Assembly: GCA_012295225.1 (NCBI GenBank)
Contig: WMKK01000015.1
Span: 432,341-496,340, forward strand
Length of the DNA: 64,000 nucleotides
Direction of reading: 5' to 3'
DNA from: Ostreococcus mediterraneus
Lineage: Eukaryota > Chlorophyta > Mamiellophyceae > Mamiellales > Bathycoccaceae
A model generated the notes under the pieces. It was given only the letters and a program-made list of their open reading frames with translations. It was not told the origin of the DNA and did no database searches. Positions 18,538 to 29,055 of this stretch are shown piece by piece (position 1 is the stretch's first letter; every line of letters starts with the position of its first letter). The translations under genes were made by a program, and so were the position numbers.

Positions 18538-21120
18538 CTATCGCGACTGCGAGGAGACCGTCTCGAGAAAATCTCTGTCTTCCCAAATCGCCCAACCGTC
18601 GCCAGACGCGGTGCACTTCCAAGATTTGTTCGCCACCTTTTCGGTATTCGGTGACCAGTCTTCTTTTCCGATTTTCATACAAATAGATGGCTTGCTGATG
18701 TCCACGTCAGACGAGCTACCAGATTCATCTTCTTCGATCGAGCGACCGAGGTGCGCGGCGTAGCACCCCGCCGTCGCTTGCTCAATGTGCACGGCGGCGC
18801 GAGACGTAATCCCAGCGCGTTTGCGTACTTCAAGCATGGCATTGATGCCTTCAGCGTACTTTTCGTCTTGCCAGTGATCGTAAAACACCGTTGGCGTTCC
18901 AGGGTGAGTCAAGATGTAGCAATAGCCTTGCAAAATCTTGCTCGAAGGGAACGGCCAGTGCTGAAGCGTGGACCCCGTGTCGTGATTTTCAATAAACGTC
19001 ACCGCTCGCGAAGGCCACATGCCGCAAAATCCAGGCGGCTTGCCTTTAGAGTCAATCAACCGCCAGTACTCCGTGCGACCGAGTGCTTCTTGTAAGATGC
19101 CCTTGGTGGTGAAATCAAACGCCGCCGTGTTACCGCCAGTCGAGTCCACCCAGTCGCACGTGCGCTGACGGTGACGATCCTGGTTGTATTCCAAAACTCC
19201 GTCGCGGTAATCACACGCGTCCCAGAATTCGCCAAACGACAAGAACGGGCGAGTCTCTTCGACGTACTCCCCGGTGAACGTGCCAGAATATCCCTTGACA
19301 AAGTCAAATCTCCAACCGCGGAAGCCGACATCTTCGCGAAGCCATTTGAGCCACGTCTTCAAATCTTCGCGCACGAAATCTTGCGTGTGGTCGATATTTG
19401 GCGCGGGCAAGTAATCTTCACCGGTACCTCGTGCCCCTTTGCCGCCAAAGTCGGGGTTTTCGCACGTCACCGCCCGAGCATCCCACGCAATTTTCCCCGT
19501 GTACTGATTCCAGCGCCCGGCGTCGTCTTGCGCTTCGGCGCATCGATGGTTAATAACGATATCAGCCACTGGTGTGATGTTATACTCGCGCATACGAGCA
19601 ATACACGAGCGAAGCTCTTCTTCGGTGCCGTAGAACGAGTTCAAGTCGTATAAATCCGTGGGCAAGTACCCTTGCTTACTCACCGACTTGGTCGGCGGCG
19701 GCATCCAAATCGACGTAAACCCAGCCTTGGCGATGTCAGGCGCTTGCGAGATGAGCACCTCGTACCAAGTTCTACCCTCGGTAACCTTTTCGTTGCACGA
19801 CTCCCAGTTAAATCCCTGTAAGATAATTTCCTTGCCGTTACCGCAAGGCGTGGAAGGTAGCGGGCGAGATAACGGTGACATCAACGGCGTTTGCGGCGCC
19901 ATGGGTTCGATGCGCCCAGCCATGGACTTAGGCTTGGCGAGCGTGTTGTGTTCATCCACTGGCCGCTGTGACTTTGAGATCGTCGACATCGGTACTTTCT
20001 CGATGACGGACGTGATGTCTTTGCGTGCGCGATCGCGCGCCGCGAGTGCGGCTTCAATAGCGGCGAGCTTGCGCTCAAACATCGCCCGCGCATCCGCGCG
20101 TTCAGCCTCAATCGCCGCGCACGGATCTTGCGACTGCTCGTATTCGTTGCGCTCATCCGTGTCCCACAAGCCATCGATACCACACGTTTCTACATCAGCG
20201 TATACGCGTTCGATTTGCACCAACTTGGCCGTCGCGCTCGCCAACTCTGCGGCAACTATTTCGAGCTGCGACGCCATAAACAGGGGATCCGCCGACGTCA
20301 CGGACAACGAAGAAGAAGAAGAAAACGCCCCACCAGCCGCGGCGGCAAGTTGTTTGTTGACCACGCCTCGTCGCTTCAACGCGAGTACCTCGGCTTCGGC
20401 GGCGACGCCATAAATTTTTGGCTGCCTCGACGTGTACATGAGCGCGCTCGGGTGCGACGGCGTCAGCGCTTGCAAGATGAACTGCCTTAAATCTTCAAAC
20501 TGCGATTCGGGGACTTGCGTAGGGACTTTTCCCGAGCCATCATTCACGGTGTCATCGAATGACCGACTTCCCGAATCCGCATCCACGGTGACGTAGAAGA
20601 CATCATCAATAGTCCTCCCGCTCGACGTCGACCGCGTAAACGAGCTCTGCACGTCCAACCCGTAATTCGTCAACGCCGAAACAATCTTCGCCAACTCACC
20701 ACGCTTATTCGGACCCAAAACGCGAATAGAAGTATTCTGACCATCACCAGGATTATCCAAATACACCGTAAACGCCGTTCGAGACGAGACCGCCGCGACG
20801 GCTTCTTCATCGTCCCCAACCTCCGCCGCGCGCGCGCCCGCCTCCGCCAACGTCGAGTCGCCCTCCGACCCCGACCCGCTCGCTTGACGCACCGCGCGCG
20901 TCACACACGACAACCGTCGCGCGCGCGCATTCACCTTCGACGACGACGCCGTCGTCGTCGTCGTCGTCGTCCCGCGCGCCGACGCCCGCGCGCGAACGCC
21001 CCACCGACGTCCCGCGCGCGCCCCGTCCCCGAGCACCCCCGCCGCGCCGCCGCGCCCCGCACCCATCGTCGTCGTCGACGACGACGACATCACCATCGCC
21101 ACCATCCCGCCCGGCGTCAT
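18538..21120 (-). CDS. ACT-domain/alpha-amylase fusion (GH13), plastid-targeted
   Basis: The protein is 860 aa. Residues 1-80 are Ser/Thr/Arg/Ala-rich, like a transit peptide. An ACT-type regulatory domain occupies about 128-200 (SIRVLGPNKRGELAKIVSAL, then TNYGLDVQSSFTRS). After a helical linker, a complete GH13 barrel starts near 425 (KEIILQGFNWES). The four conserved amylase regions are present: DIVINHR, GWRFDFVKGY (nucleophile Asp near 605), FGEFWD (acid/base Glu near 631) and FIENHDTGS (Asp near 713). It should hydrolyse alpha-1,4-glucan in the starch-storing plastid. The catalytic part resembles plant AMY enzymes; plant AMY3 carries starch-binding modules at its N-terminus, not an ACT domain. 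Confidence 0.92.
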   Translation of the reverse strand: MTPGGMVAMVMSSSSTTTMGAGRGGAAGVLGDGARAGRRWGVRARASARGTTTTTTTASSSKVNARARRLSCVTRAVRQASGSGSEGDSTLAEAGARAAEVGDDEEAVAAVSSRTAFTVYLDNPGDGQNTSIRVLGPNKRGELAKIVSALTNYGLDVQSSFTRSTSSGRTIDDVFYVTVDADSGSRSFDDTVNDGSGKVPTQVPESQFEDLRQFILQALTPSHPSALMYTSRQPKIYGVAAEAEVLALKRRGVVNKQLAAAAGGAFSSSSSLSVTSADPLFMASQLEIVAAELASATAKLVQIERVYADVETCGIDGLWDTDERNEYEQSQDPCAAIEAERADARAMFERKLAAIEAALAARDRARKDITSVIEKVPMSTISKSQRPVDEHNTLAKPKSMAGRIEPMAPQTPLMSPLSRPLPSTPCGNGKEIILQGFNWESCNEKVTEGRTWYEVLISQAPDIAKAGFTSIWMPPPTKSVSKQGYLPTDLYDLNSFYGTEEELRSCIARMREYNITPVADIVINHRCAEAQDDAGRWNQYTGKIAWDARAVTCENPDFGGKGARGTGEDYLPAPNIDHTQDFVREDLKTWLKWLREDVGFRGWRFDFVKGYSGTFTGEYVEETRPFLSFGEFWDACDYRDGVLEYNQDRHRQRTCDWVDSTGGNTAAFDFTTKGILQEALGRTEYWRLIDSKGKPPGFCGMWPSRAVTFIENHDTGSTLQHWPFPSSKILQGYCYILTHPGTPTVFYDHWQDEKYAEGINAMLEVRKRAGITSRAAVHIEQATAGCYAAHLGRSIEEDESGSSSDVDISKPSICMKIGKEDWSPNTEKVANKSWKCTASGDGWAIWEDRDFLETVSSQSR

Positions 21121-21623
21121 CCCGCGACGACCGCGCGCGACCCCACGCGCGCGCGCGACACCACCGACGCGAGCGCTTTATCCGTTCGCGCCACCCACGA
21201 ATGCGGCGATATCGCGCGCGCGTCGCGTCGCTCGCGTCGTACCGTACCGTACCGTACGCGCGCGCACACACACACACACGCGTCGTCGTCGTCGTCGACG
21301 CCTCGCGCGCGACTCTGACGACGTCGACGACGACGACTCGGTCGACGACGACGACGACGAGGGTTCCATCTTGCGCCGGCGTCGACGTCGTCGTGGATGG
21401 GTGTCCAGTCAGCATGGGTGATTTCGTATAGGTAAACAGTACACTACGCAGCGCACACACGACGACCGCGCGAGGACGAACGCGCGGTCCTCGGTCGTCG
21501 GGCGACGCGCGTCGTGCGAGGCGTCTTGTGTTCATAGAACACGCTCTTTTGAGCGATCTCCTGATGATTCTACCAATGGAAAGGTTCTAGCCATATCGTA
21601 GTCCTACTTTTGATAAGACATCA
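21121..21623. other. Low-complexity 5' region of the amylase gene, no gene seen
   Basis: The region contains ACCGT pentamer repeats (21238-21258), a CA/CG alternation (21259-21281) and TCG/GACGAC triplet runs (21282-21360). Open frames on both strands reflect these triplets. It ends in more complex AT-richer sequence (21530-21620) that abuts the candidate transposon. Confidence 0.5.
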
Positions 21624-22129
21624 GGCTGAAAAAGAGATTCCTATATTTCTATAATTTTCTCGGACATTCGGCGCGGATGTAGAGACCTCGGAAAAGTGCG
21701 AAAAGAGATTTCTATAACTCTCCCGACGACTAAAATAGCGCCCGACGACAGACGCGCGCGCCAAAAGACGCGCGAAACGAACCAAAGAACGCGTCAACTA
21801 TTGCGCTTCTTTCGTCGTTCAGGGCTTGGAGTTGCGCGCCCTGATGATGGAGCACTTACGTTTACACGATTCTATGCACAAACAGTACTGTGACATGGTC
21901 ACTTTTGCTTGAAATACGCACGCGCGCGTNNTGACGCGCGCGACACGCGCGCGCGTGCGGAGACGGTCACACATGCTTTCGGTGCGGTGATGGAACGTTC
22001 AGGTGCAGAGAAACGCGCGCGATGGCGCACATGTGGCGCTTCCCGTGGCGCACCAATGAATCTCTTTTCGCAACGGAAAACGGCTCAATGAATTGGTCGA
22101 TTAACTCAAGACTTGTGTCCCTAAACGCT

Positions 22130-22145
22130 ACCGTATAAGTCCTAA
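22130..22145 (+). repeat. Left copy of an internal 16-bp inverted repeat
   Basis: ACCGTATAAGTCCTAA here is repeated exactly in reverse complement at 24278-24293, bracketing 2.16 kb that includes the element's only gene. It may be a subterminal binding site or the end of a nested element. Confidence 0.75.
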
Positions 22146-22371
22146 TTAGCCCCCATACTTAAGGATTTCAATTTTGTCAGAATCCCTTGAGAACGCGTAC
22201 GTCACACGCGCGCGCGCGACGCGCACGCGCGCGTCGCACGCACGATGCGCTTGCGACGTCCTATGCTGAAGCACACGCCGTGAGATGGCGTTAATCGGCG
22301 CCCAGGCCCGTGCGTAGTCGATAGAAACGCATTAGCGCGTGATCATTGAAATCTGACACATCCACCACATC

Positions 22372-23627
22372 ATGACGCGCCGCTTCCGAACGAAGACCCC
22401 CTCCTCGAAGGCCCTCGCGAGGTAAGTGCATAGACATTATTTTTGCACACGTGTTTGACGCATGATGTAGCCTGCAATCGTGCTTTAAGCTCTCTCCCGA
22501 GGAGAAAGCTCGAGTGCAGTCTGACATCGACGATGCGTGCGTTGCGTGGCTTGTATCCGTTCGTTTAAAAGAGAACGACAAGATCGCCTCGAGCCTCTCC
22601 GCATTGCAATGTTGGGGAAATACGAAAAGTGGTATGGCACAGATGCTGTCGCCGGAATGGGGGGCGAAGAACGTGCGTGCTGCGCGAAGGCAGTACCTCT
22701 CCAGCCGTGCACAGGAAGCGTACATCAAGGCACGAATAGATGCTGAGTATGACGTCGCCGTGGCTAAAACGCCGTCGCCGGACACAGAACCGGCCAGCGA
22801 CGCGTATACGATGAAAAAAAGTATTTACATACGCAAATCCGCGAAGGAACAGCTCTTATGGGCGAAGGCCGTGGCGGAAGTCGCGACGAAAGTGACTGAC
22901 GTTAAAACAGCATGTGCAGAGTTGAAAAAAGCAACAAAGAAAAACGTTGCGATTAAAGTAATGAAAGACGCGGTGAAGCGGTTTATTAACGTCGCGAACG
23001 AGAACGCTGAACCTCTGATGACATGGGAAGACGTTCGCAGGAGCTGTCCACCGGAAGCGCGGCGCGCGCCCACAAGCCGGGGCGGCGGGTGACAAGAGCG
23101 AGTCTGACGAAGACAGCGACAACGACAGCGACGGTGAGGATGGTGACGACGATGACGCCGCGCACGACGAAGAACTGCAAGCGCGAATCACTTCTGGCAA
23201 CGTTATGCATTTCCCGATCAACCGCAAGTCACGCTCTCATGCGCCAGCGGCTGCGAAGGTTCGAACAGGTGTGCAGCGCTCAAAGCGCGCCAGGGAGAAT
23301 GATTCAGAATTGCGTGGACAAGCAAAGCGCACCGAGAAGCGACGTAAATCAACTCGGAGCTTGGCCACGACGAATGATGACTCTGAAAAGAATACCGAGA
23401 ACGCGTTTCGAGAGCGTACGGCCCGTCGGGCCACCGCTACGGGTGTTCGCCATGTGAAACTTCAGGCGGCGCCGTCGCAAGCAATCAGTGCTGGTGATGA
23501 CATCTTTGGATGCGCGAGCTGCCGCGGGCGTCTGACTGGATGCAATTGTTGCTACAAATTCCACGCCGATGGTAAGGAATCAGCGCGTGCGGTTACCCTA
23601 CGTGGGGATTCCCGCGCGCGTAGCTGA
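22372..23627 (+). CDS. Unrecognised element-encoded gene, two frames joined by an apparent frame break
   Basis: ATG 22372 opens a short exon (22372-22421) ending at a strong donor GTAAGT. An acceptor at 22470 continues in frame through LSPEEKARVQSDIDD and WLVSVRLKENDK to a stop at 23090-23092 (about 220 codons, mostly charged helices). A second coding-like frame runs from about 23043 to the stop at 23627: an Asp/Ser/Glu-rich stretch, a basic region (RSKRARENDSELRGQAKRTEKRRK) and a Cys cluster CASCRGRLTGCNCC. The two halves are in different frames, so there is a one-base indel near 23035-23090, an unrecognised intron, or decay. Basic, acidic and Cys-rich parts suggest a nucleic-acid-binding protein, but no family is recognised. 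Confidence 0.45.
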
Positions 23628-24074
23628 CGGCGCGGAAACACGACCCCTCAAAATTCATGAAATAATCAACCAAAATGAACCCGTGCGTGAAGCGCGTCCA
23701 CCGACGCGAGCGACGCATCTCAGGCCTCCGCGCGCGAACCCGACGTAGTAAACATAAACGTTAATAAGTATCGAACGTCATTCCTTTTGAATACTGCAGC
23801 GTTCGCCTCCGCAGCGTCCGCAACATCGCCCGTGTCGATTCGATGCTTCGCGAAGGACGATTCTTCCCCGACGTTCCCGAGCCCATCGCGCCCACACGCG
23901 CACGTTCTACGACCATCCAAAGAAAGAGGAAGATGAAAAATAGTGTTTATGACACGCGTGCGCACGTCGCGGGCGCGCGCATGGCGCGGCGACGACGTAC
24001 GTGCCCGAAAGTGACGCGCCTCTGAACCCTAGACGCACACATTTCGTTACGCGACGCACCGCTCGTTATTTTTG

Positions 24075-24265
24075 CAGGTGTCAGATTTGCAAAATTCAAA
24101 AAGTTGCCAACTTTGACGACGCACCGACGACGCGTGCGATAACGAAACGTGACAATATCCGACGACGGCGAAGAAAATATTATTCCCGATCGAATGCGAT
24201 TCTAAACGCGCGAAGGGGCTTCGTGGCGGCGCTACACGGCGTCGCCAAAGTCAGGTGTCAGATTT
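24075..24265. repeat. Direct repeat CAGGTGTCAGATTT (two copies)
   Basis: Exact 14-bp copies at 24075-24088 and 24252-24265, both in the right interior of the candidate transposon. Adjacent sequence differs. They may be subterminal binding sites, as many DNA transposons carry several. Confidence 0.6.
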
Positions 24266-24397
24266 TTTGACCCGTTTTTAGGACTTATACGGTATAATTA
24301 TAGAGTTTTTTAGAATCCGGCGGACGCTATAACGCTATAAATATTCGGACATTCGGCGTGAAATTATAGCGTTATACCGATCTCTTTTCCAGCCTCA

Positions 24398-25313
24398 CGT
24401 GGAACACCACGCACCGAGCGCTCCTTCACCTTTTACAAAAACGCCTCTAGACGCGCCGCGACGACGCCGATCGATCTGACATTTGGTGCACAGGTGCGTG
24501 ATTACTTTTTCGTTCGAACCACCTCATTAATGCGTTTGATTTCGCGATGAATCGCGCACCGGCGCGTCGACGCGCGCGGACAAGAGAAGGCCAAGGACGC
24601 GGCCGAAGAGTGATTATATCTGGTATAGCGTATATAGAGCGTATATAGAGCGTCGAGTCCCTCACCCGTCTTGAGTCGTGAACGGTCAAATACCACGTCG
24701 CGACCGCACGCGCGCGCGGACCGACGACGACGACGCGCGGCTGGATGGGATGATTGATTGGCGGTCGGGGCGCGGGCGACAGAAGACGACGCGACGGGTT
24801 CGAGGTACGCGAACGGCGATGCGATGCGCGCGTGAACGGCGATGCGCGCGCGCGTGCACGAGGAGGAGGAGGATCGATTGGTTTCGACTCGAACGATGAC
24901 GATGATGATTCGTCGGCGCGTCAACGATTTGATTTGAATCGATGATGATGATGATGATTCGCGCGGGCGTCGTGATCTCGTTGGTGTTGATCTCGCGCGG
25001 GCGAGACGTGGCGTCGTACGCGTGGTGTCGCGTGTGGAGGGATGTGTGTGCGTGGTGTACGCGCGCGGAGGATCGGTTGGGGGAGGGGCGGGCGCGGAGA
25101 CGGGACGATCTCGAGACGCGCGCGCGCGCGACGGGACACGCGCGCGCGCGACTCGGGGTGGGGTTCGGGGTTGGAATCGCGACGCGTCGTGGGATCGTGG
25201 GATGGGATGCGTGTGACGTCGTCGTCGTCGTCGTGTGAAAGTGTTTTGAGTTGAATGTGCGCTGACCAGTTGCGTATTTTGTCGTCTTTGCGCGCGCGCG
25301 ACAGTCAGTCACC
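24398..25313. other. Actin 5' region, low complexity, no gene seen
   Basis: From the transposon end to the actin ATG. It includes a GTATATAGAGC duplicate (about 24628-24655), GATGAT triplet runs (24898-24960) and CGCG-rich sequence. A 244-codon minus-strand frame (24686-25420) overlaps the actin start and is Ser/Arg/His/Thr-rich, so it is treated as a shadow. A noncoding 5' exon or intron of actin could lie here but cannot be resolved. Confidence 0.45.
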
Positions 25314-26447
25314 ATGGCGGATGAAGGCGAAGTCTCCGCGCTCGTGTGCGATAACGGTTCCGGTATGGTCAAGGCTGGCTTTGCCGGGGATGATGCCCCT
25401 AAGGCGGTGTTCCCGTCCATCGTTGGTCGTCCGCGACACCACGGCGTGATGGTGGGTATGGGTCAAAAGGATTGCTACGTCGGCGACGAGGCGCAAAGCA
25501 AGCGCGGGATTTTGACGTTGAAGTACCCGATTGAACATGGCATCGTCACCAACTGGGACGATATGGAGAAGATTTGGCACCACACGTTTTACAATGAATT
25601 GCGCGTGGATCCGGCGGAGCACCCGGTGTTGTTGACGGAGGCGCCGCTCAACCCGAAGGCGAATCGCGAGAAGATGTGCCAAATCATGTTTGAAACGTTC
25701 AACGTACCGGCGATGTACGTCAGCATTCAAGCCGTGTTGTCGTTGTACGCGTCTGGCCGTACGACTGGTATGGTACTCGATTGTGGTGACGGTGTGTCAC
25801 ACACGGTGCCGATTTACGAAGGCTACGCGTTGCCGCACGCCATCTTGCGTCTCGACCTCGCCGGTCGCGACTTGACGGATTACATGGTTAAAATTTTAAC
25901 CGAGCGCGGGTACTCGTTCACGACGTCCGCCGAGCGTGAAATCGTGCGTGATATCAAGGAGAAGCTTGCGTACGTCGCGGTCGATTTCGAGGAGGAAATG
26001 GCGACGAGCCAAAGCTCGTCTTCGATTGAAAAATCGTATGAACTTCCCGACGGTCAAATGATCACCATCGGCAACGAGCGCTTCCGCTGCCCCGAAGTGT
26101 TGTTCCAGCCCAGTCTGATTGGCATGGAAACGCCTGGTATTCATGAAACGTGCTACAACTCCATCATGCGATGCGATGTCGACATTCGTCGCGACTTGTA
26201 CGCCAACATCGTGCTCTCTGGTGGTACCACCATGTTCCCGGGCATCGCCGACCGCATCTCCAAGGAGCTCACCGCCTTGGCGCCGTCCTCGATGAAGATC
26301 AAGGTTGTCGCCCCGCACGAGCGCAAGTACTCCGTGTGGATTGGTGGCTCCATCCTCGCCTCGTTGTCCACGTTCCAACAAATGTGGATCGCCAAGCAAG
26401 AGTACAACGACGCGGGTCCGAGCATTGTACACAGAAAGTGCTTCTAG
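25314..26447 (+). CDS. Actin
   Basis: Intronless 377-aa actin, the exact length of plant and algal actins, starting at an ATG in good context (ACCATGG). It reads [58 protein letters not shown] and ends [10 protein letters not shown], all hallmark actin segments for ATP and divalent-cation binding and for the C-terminus. It forms cytoskeletal filaments. Codon choice is strongly C/G-ending in the body, in keeping with high expression. Confidence 0.98.
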   Translation: MADEGEVSALVCDNGSGMVKAGFAGDDAPKAVFPSIVGRPRHHGVMVGMGQKDCYVGDEAQSKRGILTLKYPIEHGIVTNWDDMEKIWHHTFYNELRVDPAEHPVLLTEAPLNPKANREKMCQIMFETFNVPAMYVSIQAVLSLYASGRTTGMVLDCGDGVSHTVPIYEGYALPHAILRLDLAGRDLTDYMVKILTERGYSFTTSAEREIVRDIKEKLAYVAVDFEEEMATSQSSSSIEKSYELPDGQMITIGNERFRCPEVLFQPSLIGMETPGIHETCYNSIMRCDVDIRRDLYANIVLSGGTTMFPGIADRISKELTALAPSSMKIKVVAPHERKYSVWIGGSILASLSTFQQMWIAKQEYNDAGPSIVHRKCF

Positions 26448-26781
26448 ATTTTTAGCGATCGTGCAAAAGAACGACGACGTCGGAGGCCAATGAGAGTCGT
26501 TTTTGCAAGTGTGTGCGCTCCACGTCGCAACGATTGAACATACTTAAAAAGAACATCGAATGCGTGTAATTTCAAAACAACAAATCATCATCAAACACAA
26601 ACGAACGCGACGCGACGCGACGCGACGCGCGCACACATCCATGCGTTACGATGGTGTTAACAGTGGTGATATTGTAATAAATTTAAAACTAAAAATGTAT
26701 ACTGACCGGCGCCTCTAATAATACCTACAGAAAAGGTTGAAAAGCGGCGTCCCGTCGTCGTCGTCGCGTTGTGTGCAAATT
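26448..26781. other. Actin/FTR convergent intergenic region
   Basis: Presumed 3' regions of actin and FTR. It contains a CGCGA pentamer run (26607-26630) and AT-rich sequence (26640-26720). No gene is seen. Confidence 0.5.
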
Positions 26782-27387
26782 TTACATGTCCTCGGTGAGC
26801 TCAATCAGTTCCTCCGTGGTAATCGTCTGCTCCTCGCCAGCAAAATCATTATCTTCCGTCAAGAACAACATACAATGGCATTCCTTTCTCTCACGCATCG
26901 GCACACACGGGCAGTTCCAGAATCCATTCGCCACCTCAGCCTCCTTATCGTCGTAGTGTCGACACGGGCACAACGGCGCCCCGAGCGTGTCCTTGTGTTC
27001 AGCCAAACCTTGAATCACCACCGCCGTCACGCTCTTATCCATGCAAAAGTACGTTCCACTACCACGCGCATACTGTTCTGAAAATTTACGCATCACTTCC
27101 AAATTCTTCTCCGACGCTGCGATAACGATTACGATACGCGCGAGGTCGTCGACGTCAGTCGCGCGTCGAGGGGGTCTCACCCAAACCCAAATCACCACTC
27201 TTCGTACAATCCCGCGACGCATCAACGCCGTGGCGTCACCGCGCGCGCGCGCACACGCTACGCGAACGTTCGCGCACACGACGCGGTGTGATGGTACCGC
27301 ACGCGCGACGCACGGCGCGCGCGCGCGGGCGAACGCGCACCGCACGATCGGGCTATCCACAACGCGCGCGCGAGACACGCGCGACAT
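26782..27387 (-). CDS. Ferredoxin-thioredoxin reductase catalytic (beta) chain, plastid
   Basis: The mature domain is unmistakable: MRKFSEQYARGSGTYFCMDK, CPCRHYDDK, NCPCVPMRERKECHCMLFL. These Cys ligate the 4Fe-4S cluster and form the redox disulfide that passes electrons from ferredoxin to thioredoxin. Proposed exons are 27240-27387 (ATG 27387, Arg/Ala/Val-rich transit peptide) and 26782-27116, giving about 160 aa. The acceptor ATCGCAG at 27117 with a CTGAC motif upstream is strong; the donor (G|GTGACG at 27239) was chosen because it preserves phase and is less certain. The frame is also open straight through, so an unspliced product is formally possible. Confidence 0.88.
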   Translation of the reverse strand: MSRVSRARVVDSPIVRCAFARARAPCVARAVPSHRVVCANVRVACARARGDATALMRRGIVRRVVIWVWVRPPRRATDVDDLARIVIVIAASEKNLEVMRKFSEQYARGSGTYFCMDKSVTAVVIQGLAEHKDTLGAPLCPCRHYDDKEAEVANGFWNCPCVPMRERKECHCMLFLTEDNDFAGEEQTITTEELIELTEDM

Positions 27388-28180
27388 TAGACGCACCTGC
27401 GGCGCGAGTGACGACGGACGTCGTCGACGATCGTCGCGCGATGCGCGTTGTGTTTGATGCGCGCATGATCGCCGCACGGCTCGCGGTGGATGTGGTGAAC
27501 ATCGTCGTCATCGTGCGTGCGTGCGTGTGCGGCGTTGCCGCGTCATCGGCATCATCGGCGTCGTGGACGTGGGCTGCGTTGGCGGAAACAGCATACTAGG
27601 GGCGTACATCCTACATATGTAGGCCCGGCCTGCATACGCGTGCATACCATACTTAACACATAATAAGCGTATGCAATATACCGCTTGAGTGATACATACC
27701 GTACATATGGTGTTAAGTACGAGTGTTTTGCGCACCGATCGTGTAAATATGCGCCGGATAAAACCAATATTTCTGAACCCTAATCACCCCTCGTCGCGTA
27801 CCTTAAAATGACCAGTCATTTCGTCTGGTATTTACGTAATTATTGGACTATCAATGTATTTCTAAAAATCATGCCCCACATAAAAGTCGTTTTTCTATGG
27901 CCGTATGCACGCCCCCGGGGCGTGCATCCTACATATGTACGTACATATACATCTACATACCATTCGTACATATACATACCGCCAACACAGGACGTGGGTG
28001 CACCACGTGGGTGCGTTTATTAGAGGGTATGGGTACTTGAGTATGGTGAGCGTAGGGTTTATCGGGTGGTTGGTGGTCTCATTAGAGGGTTTGGTGTTTA
28101 CAAGCGTGATGCATCGTCAGCCGTGTTTGCATTCATTTCATGTGACTACCGGTAGAAGATGTTATTATAAAACCAAAGTT

Positions 28181-28213
<33 letters not shown>

Positions 28214-28290
28214 TGCTGGTCGGTGTGTTGATACCAGCATCATTGTCGTTATCGGCAACGCCGACGACGCCGACGCGGGCGACGTGCGTT
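27388..28290. other. Intergenic region with duplicated palindromic motif, no gene seen
   Basis: About 900 bp between FTR and mitochondrial bL12. It contains a 23-bp duplicated motif (27599-27621 and 27917-27939), TATATACAT-rich sequence around 27935-27985 and an ACG triplet run (28179-28212). Open frames are short and biased. No RNA gene could be recognised by eye. Confidence 0.45.
27599..27939. repeat. Duplicated 23-bp motif containing CATATG palindrome
   Basis: The 23-bp copies at 27599-27621 and 27917-27939 differ only at the eighth base (A versus G) and share CATCCTACATATGTA. TACATATGTA is itself a 10-bp palindrome. The copies are direct and 318 bp apart in otherwise unrelated sequence. 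Confidence 0.7.
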
Positions 28291-29055
28291 CTATTCGAGG
28301 ACGACGACGGCGCCGACGGCTTTTAGCTTTTCGACGATGGCTTCGGCATCCTCCTTCTTCATATCCTTCTTCAACACCGCAGGCGTGCCCTCGACGAGCT
28401 CTTTCGCTTCTTTAAGACCTAATTCTGTAATCGCGCGCACTTCTTTAATCACCTTGATTTTCTGCGCCGCGTCGAACGATTCGAGCTTGACGGTGAACTC
28501 CGTTTTTGCTGGCGCCGCCGCCGCCGCGGGCTCCGCGGCACCGCCGCCGCCACCACCACCAGCCATCGCACCACCACCACCGCCCATCATCATACCACCA
28601 CCTCCACCGAACATCATACCGCTCATGTCACCCAACCCGAGTCGTGCCGCCAACGAATCGCACAACTCGTTAATCTCAATCAACGTCAACGCGCACACTT
28701 GATCCACAATCGCTTGCACCTTGGGCGTCGTCTTCGCGCCCATTTTCTTATCAAGATCTACAACCACGTCATCATCTTTCGCATTCTTAGCCTCCATATC
28801 GTCGTCAGCGGCGTCAGCGGATGCTGAGGACCCGGCAAACCCTCTCGCAAACGCCGGCGTTCTCGCCCCGTCCCGCTCGCGACGATCGCCTTCCCGCGTC
28901 GCCTTCCCGTTCGTCACATCTCGCGATGACGCCGATGACGTCGTCATCAATGATCGGCATGTCGCCGTCGCCGTCGCTGCCGCGCACTGTCGCGACGACA
29001 TCGCCGTCGTCGTCAACGCACGGCGGCTCGATCGCATCATCATTCCATGCATCAT
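28291..29055 (-). CDS. Mitochondrial ribosomal protein bL12 (L7/L12)
   Basis: The protein is 254 aa. A long Met/Ser/Thr/Arg-rich N-terminus with RGFAGSSAS looks like a mitochondrial presequence. The dimerisation helix segment ([19 protein letters not shown]) is followed by a Gly/Met-rich hinge, longer than bacterial ones, and then the C-terminal domain: [63 protein letters not shown]. It forms the ribosomal stalk that recruits GTPase factors. Presequence-like composition argues for the mitochondrial rather than plastid ribosome, but this is an inference. Confidence 0.9.
   Translation of the reverse strand: MMHGMMMRSSRRALTTTAMSSRQCAAATATATCRSLMTTSSASSRDVTNGKATREGDRRERDGARTPAFARGFAGSSASADAADDDMEAKNAKDDDVVVDLDKKMGAKTTPKVQAIVDQVCALTLIEINELCDSLAARLGLGDMSGMMFGGGGGMMMGGGGGAMAGGGGGGGAAEPAAAAAPAKTEFTVKLESFDAAQKIKVIKEVRAITELGLKEAKELVEGTPAVLKKDMKKEDAEAIVEKLKAVGAVVVLE

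Larger units (their letters stand above)
21624..24394. mobile_element. Candidate DNA transposon with 34-bp terminal inverted repeats
   Basis: The left end (21624-21657) and the reverse complement of the right end (24361-24394) match at 27 of 34 positions, beginning GGCTG[A/G]AAAAGAGAT and closing with CTATAATTT. Both ends are flanked by TCA (21621-21623 and 24395-24397), a possible 3-bp target duplication. The interior is AT-richer than neighbouring genes and contains an internal 16-bp inverted repeat, repeated CAGGTGTCAGATTT words and one spliced-looking gene (22372-23627). No transposase is recognised, so it may be non-autonomous or a family I do not know. The TIR sequence recurs as the 39-bp palindrome at 16780. 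Two Ns lie at 21930-21931. Confidence 0.65.

Noticed and set aside
24686-25420. 244-codon minus-strand frame upstream of actin
   Set aside because: Overlaps the actin start and is low-complexity Thr/His/Arg/Ser; no homology recognised.
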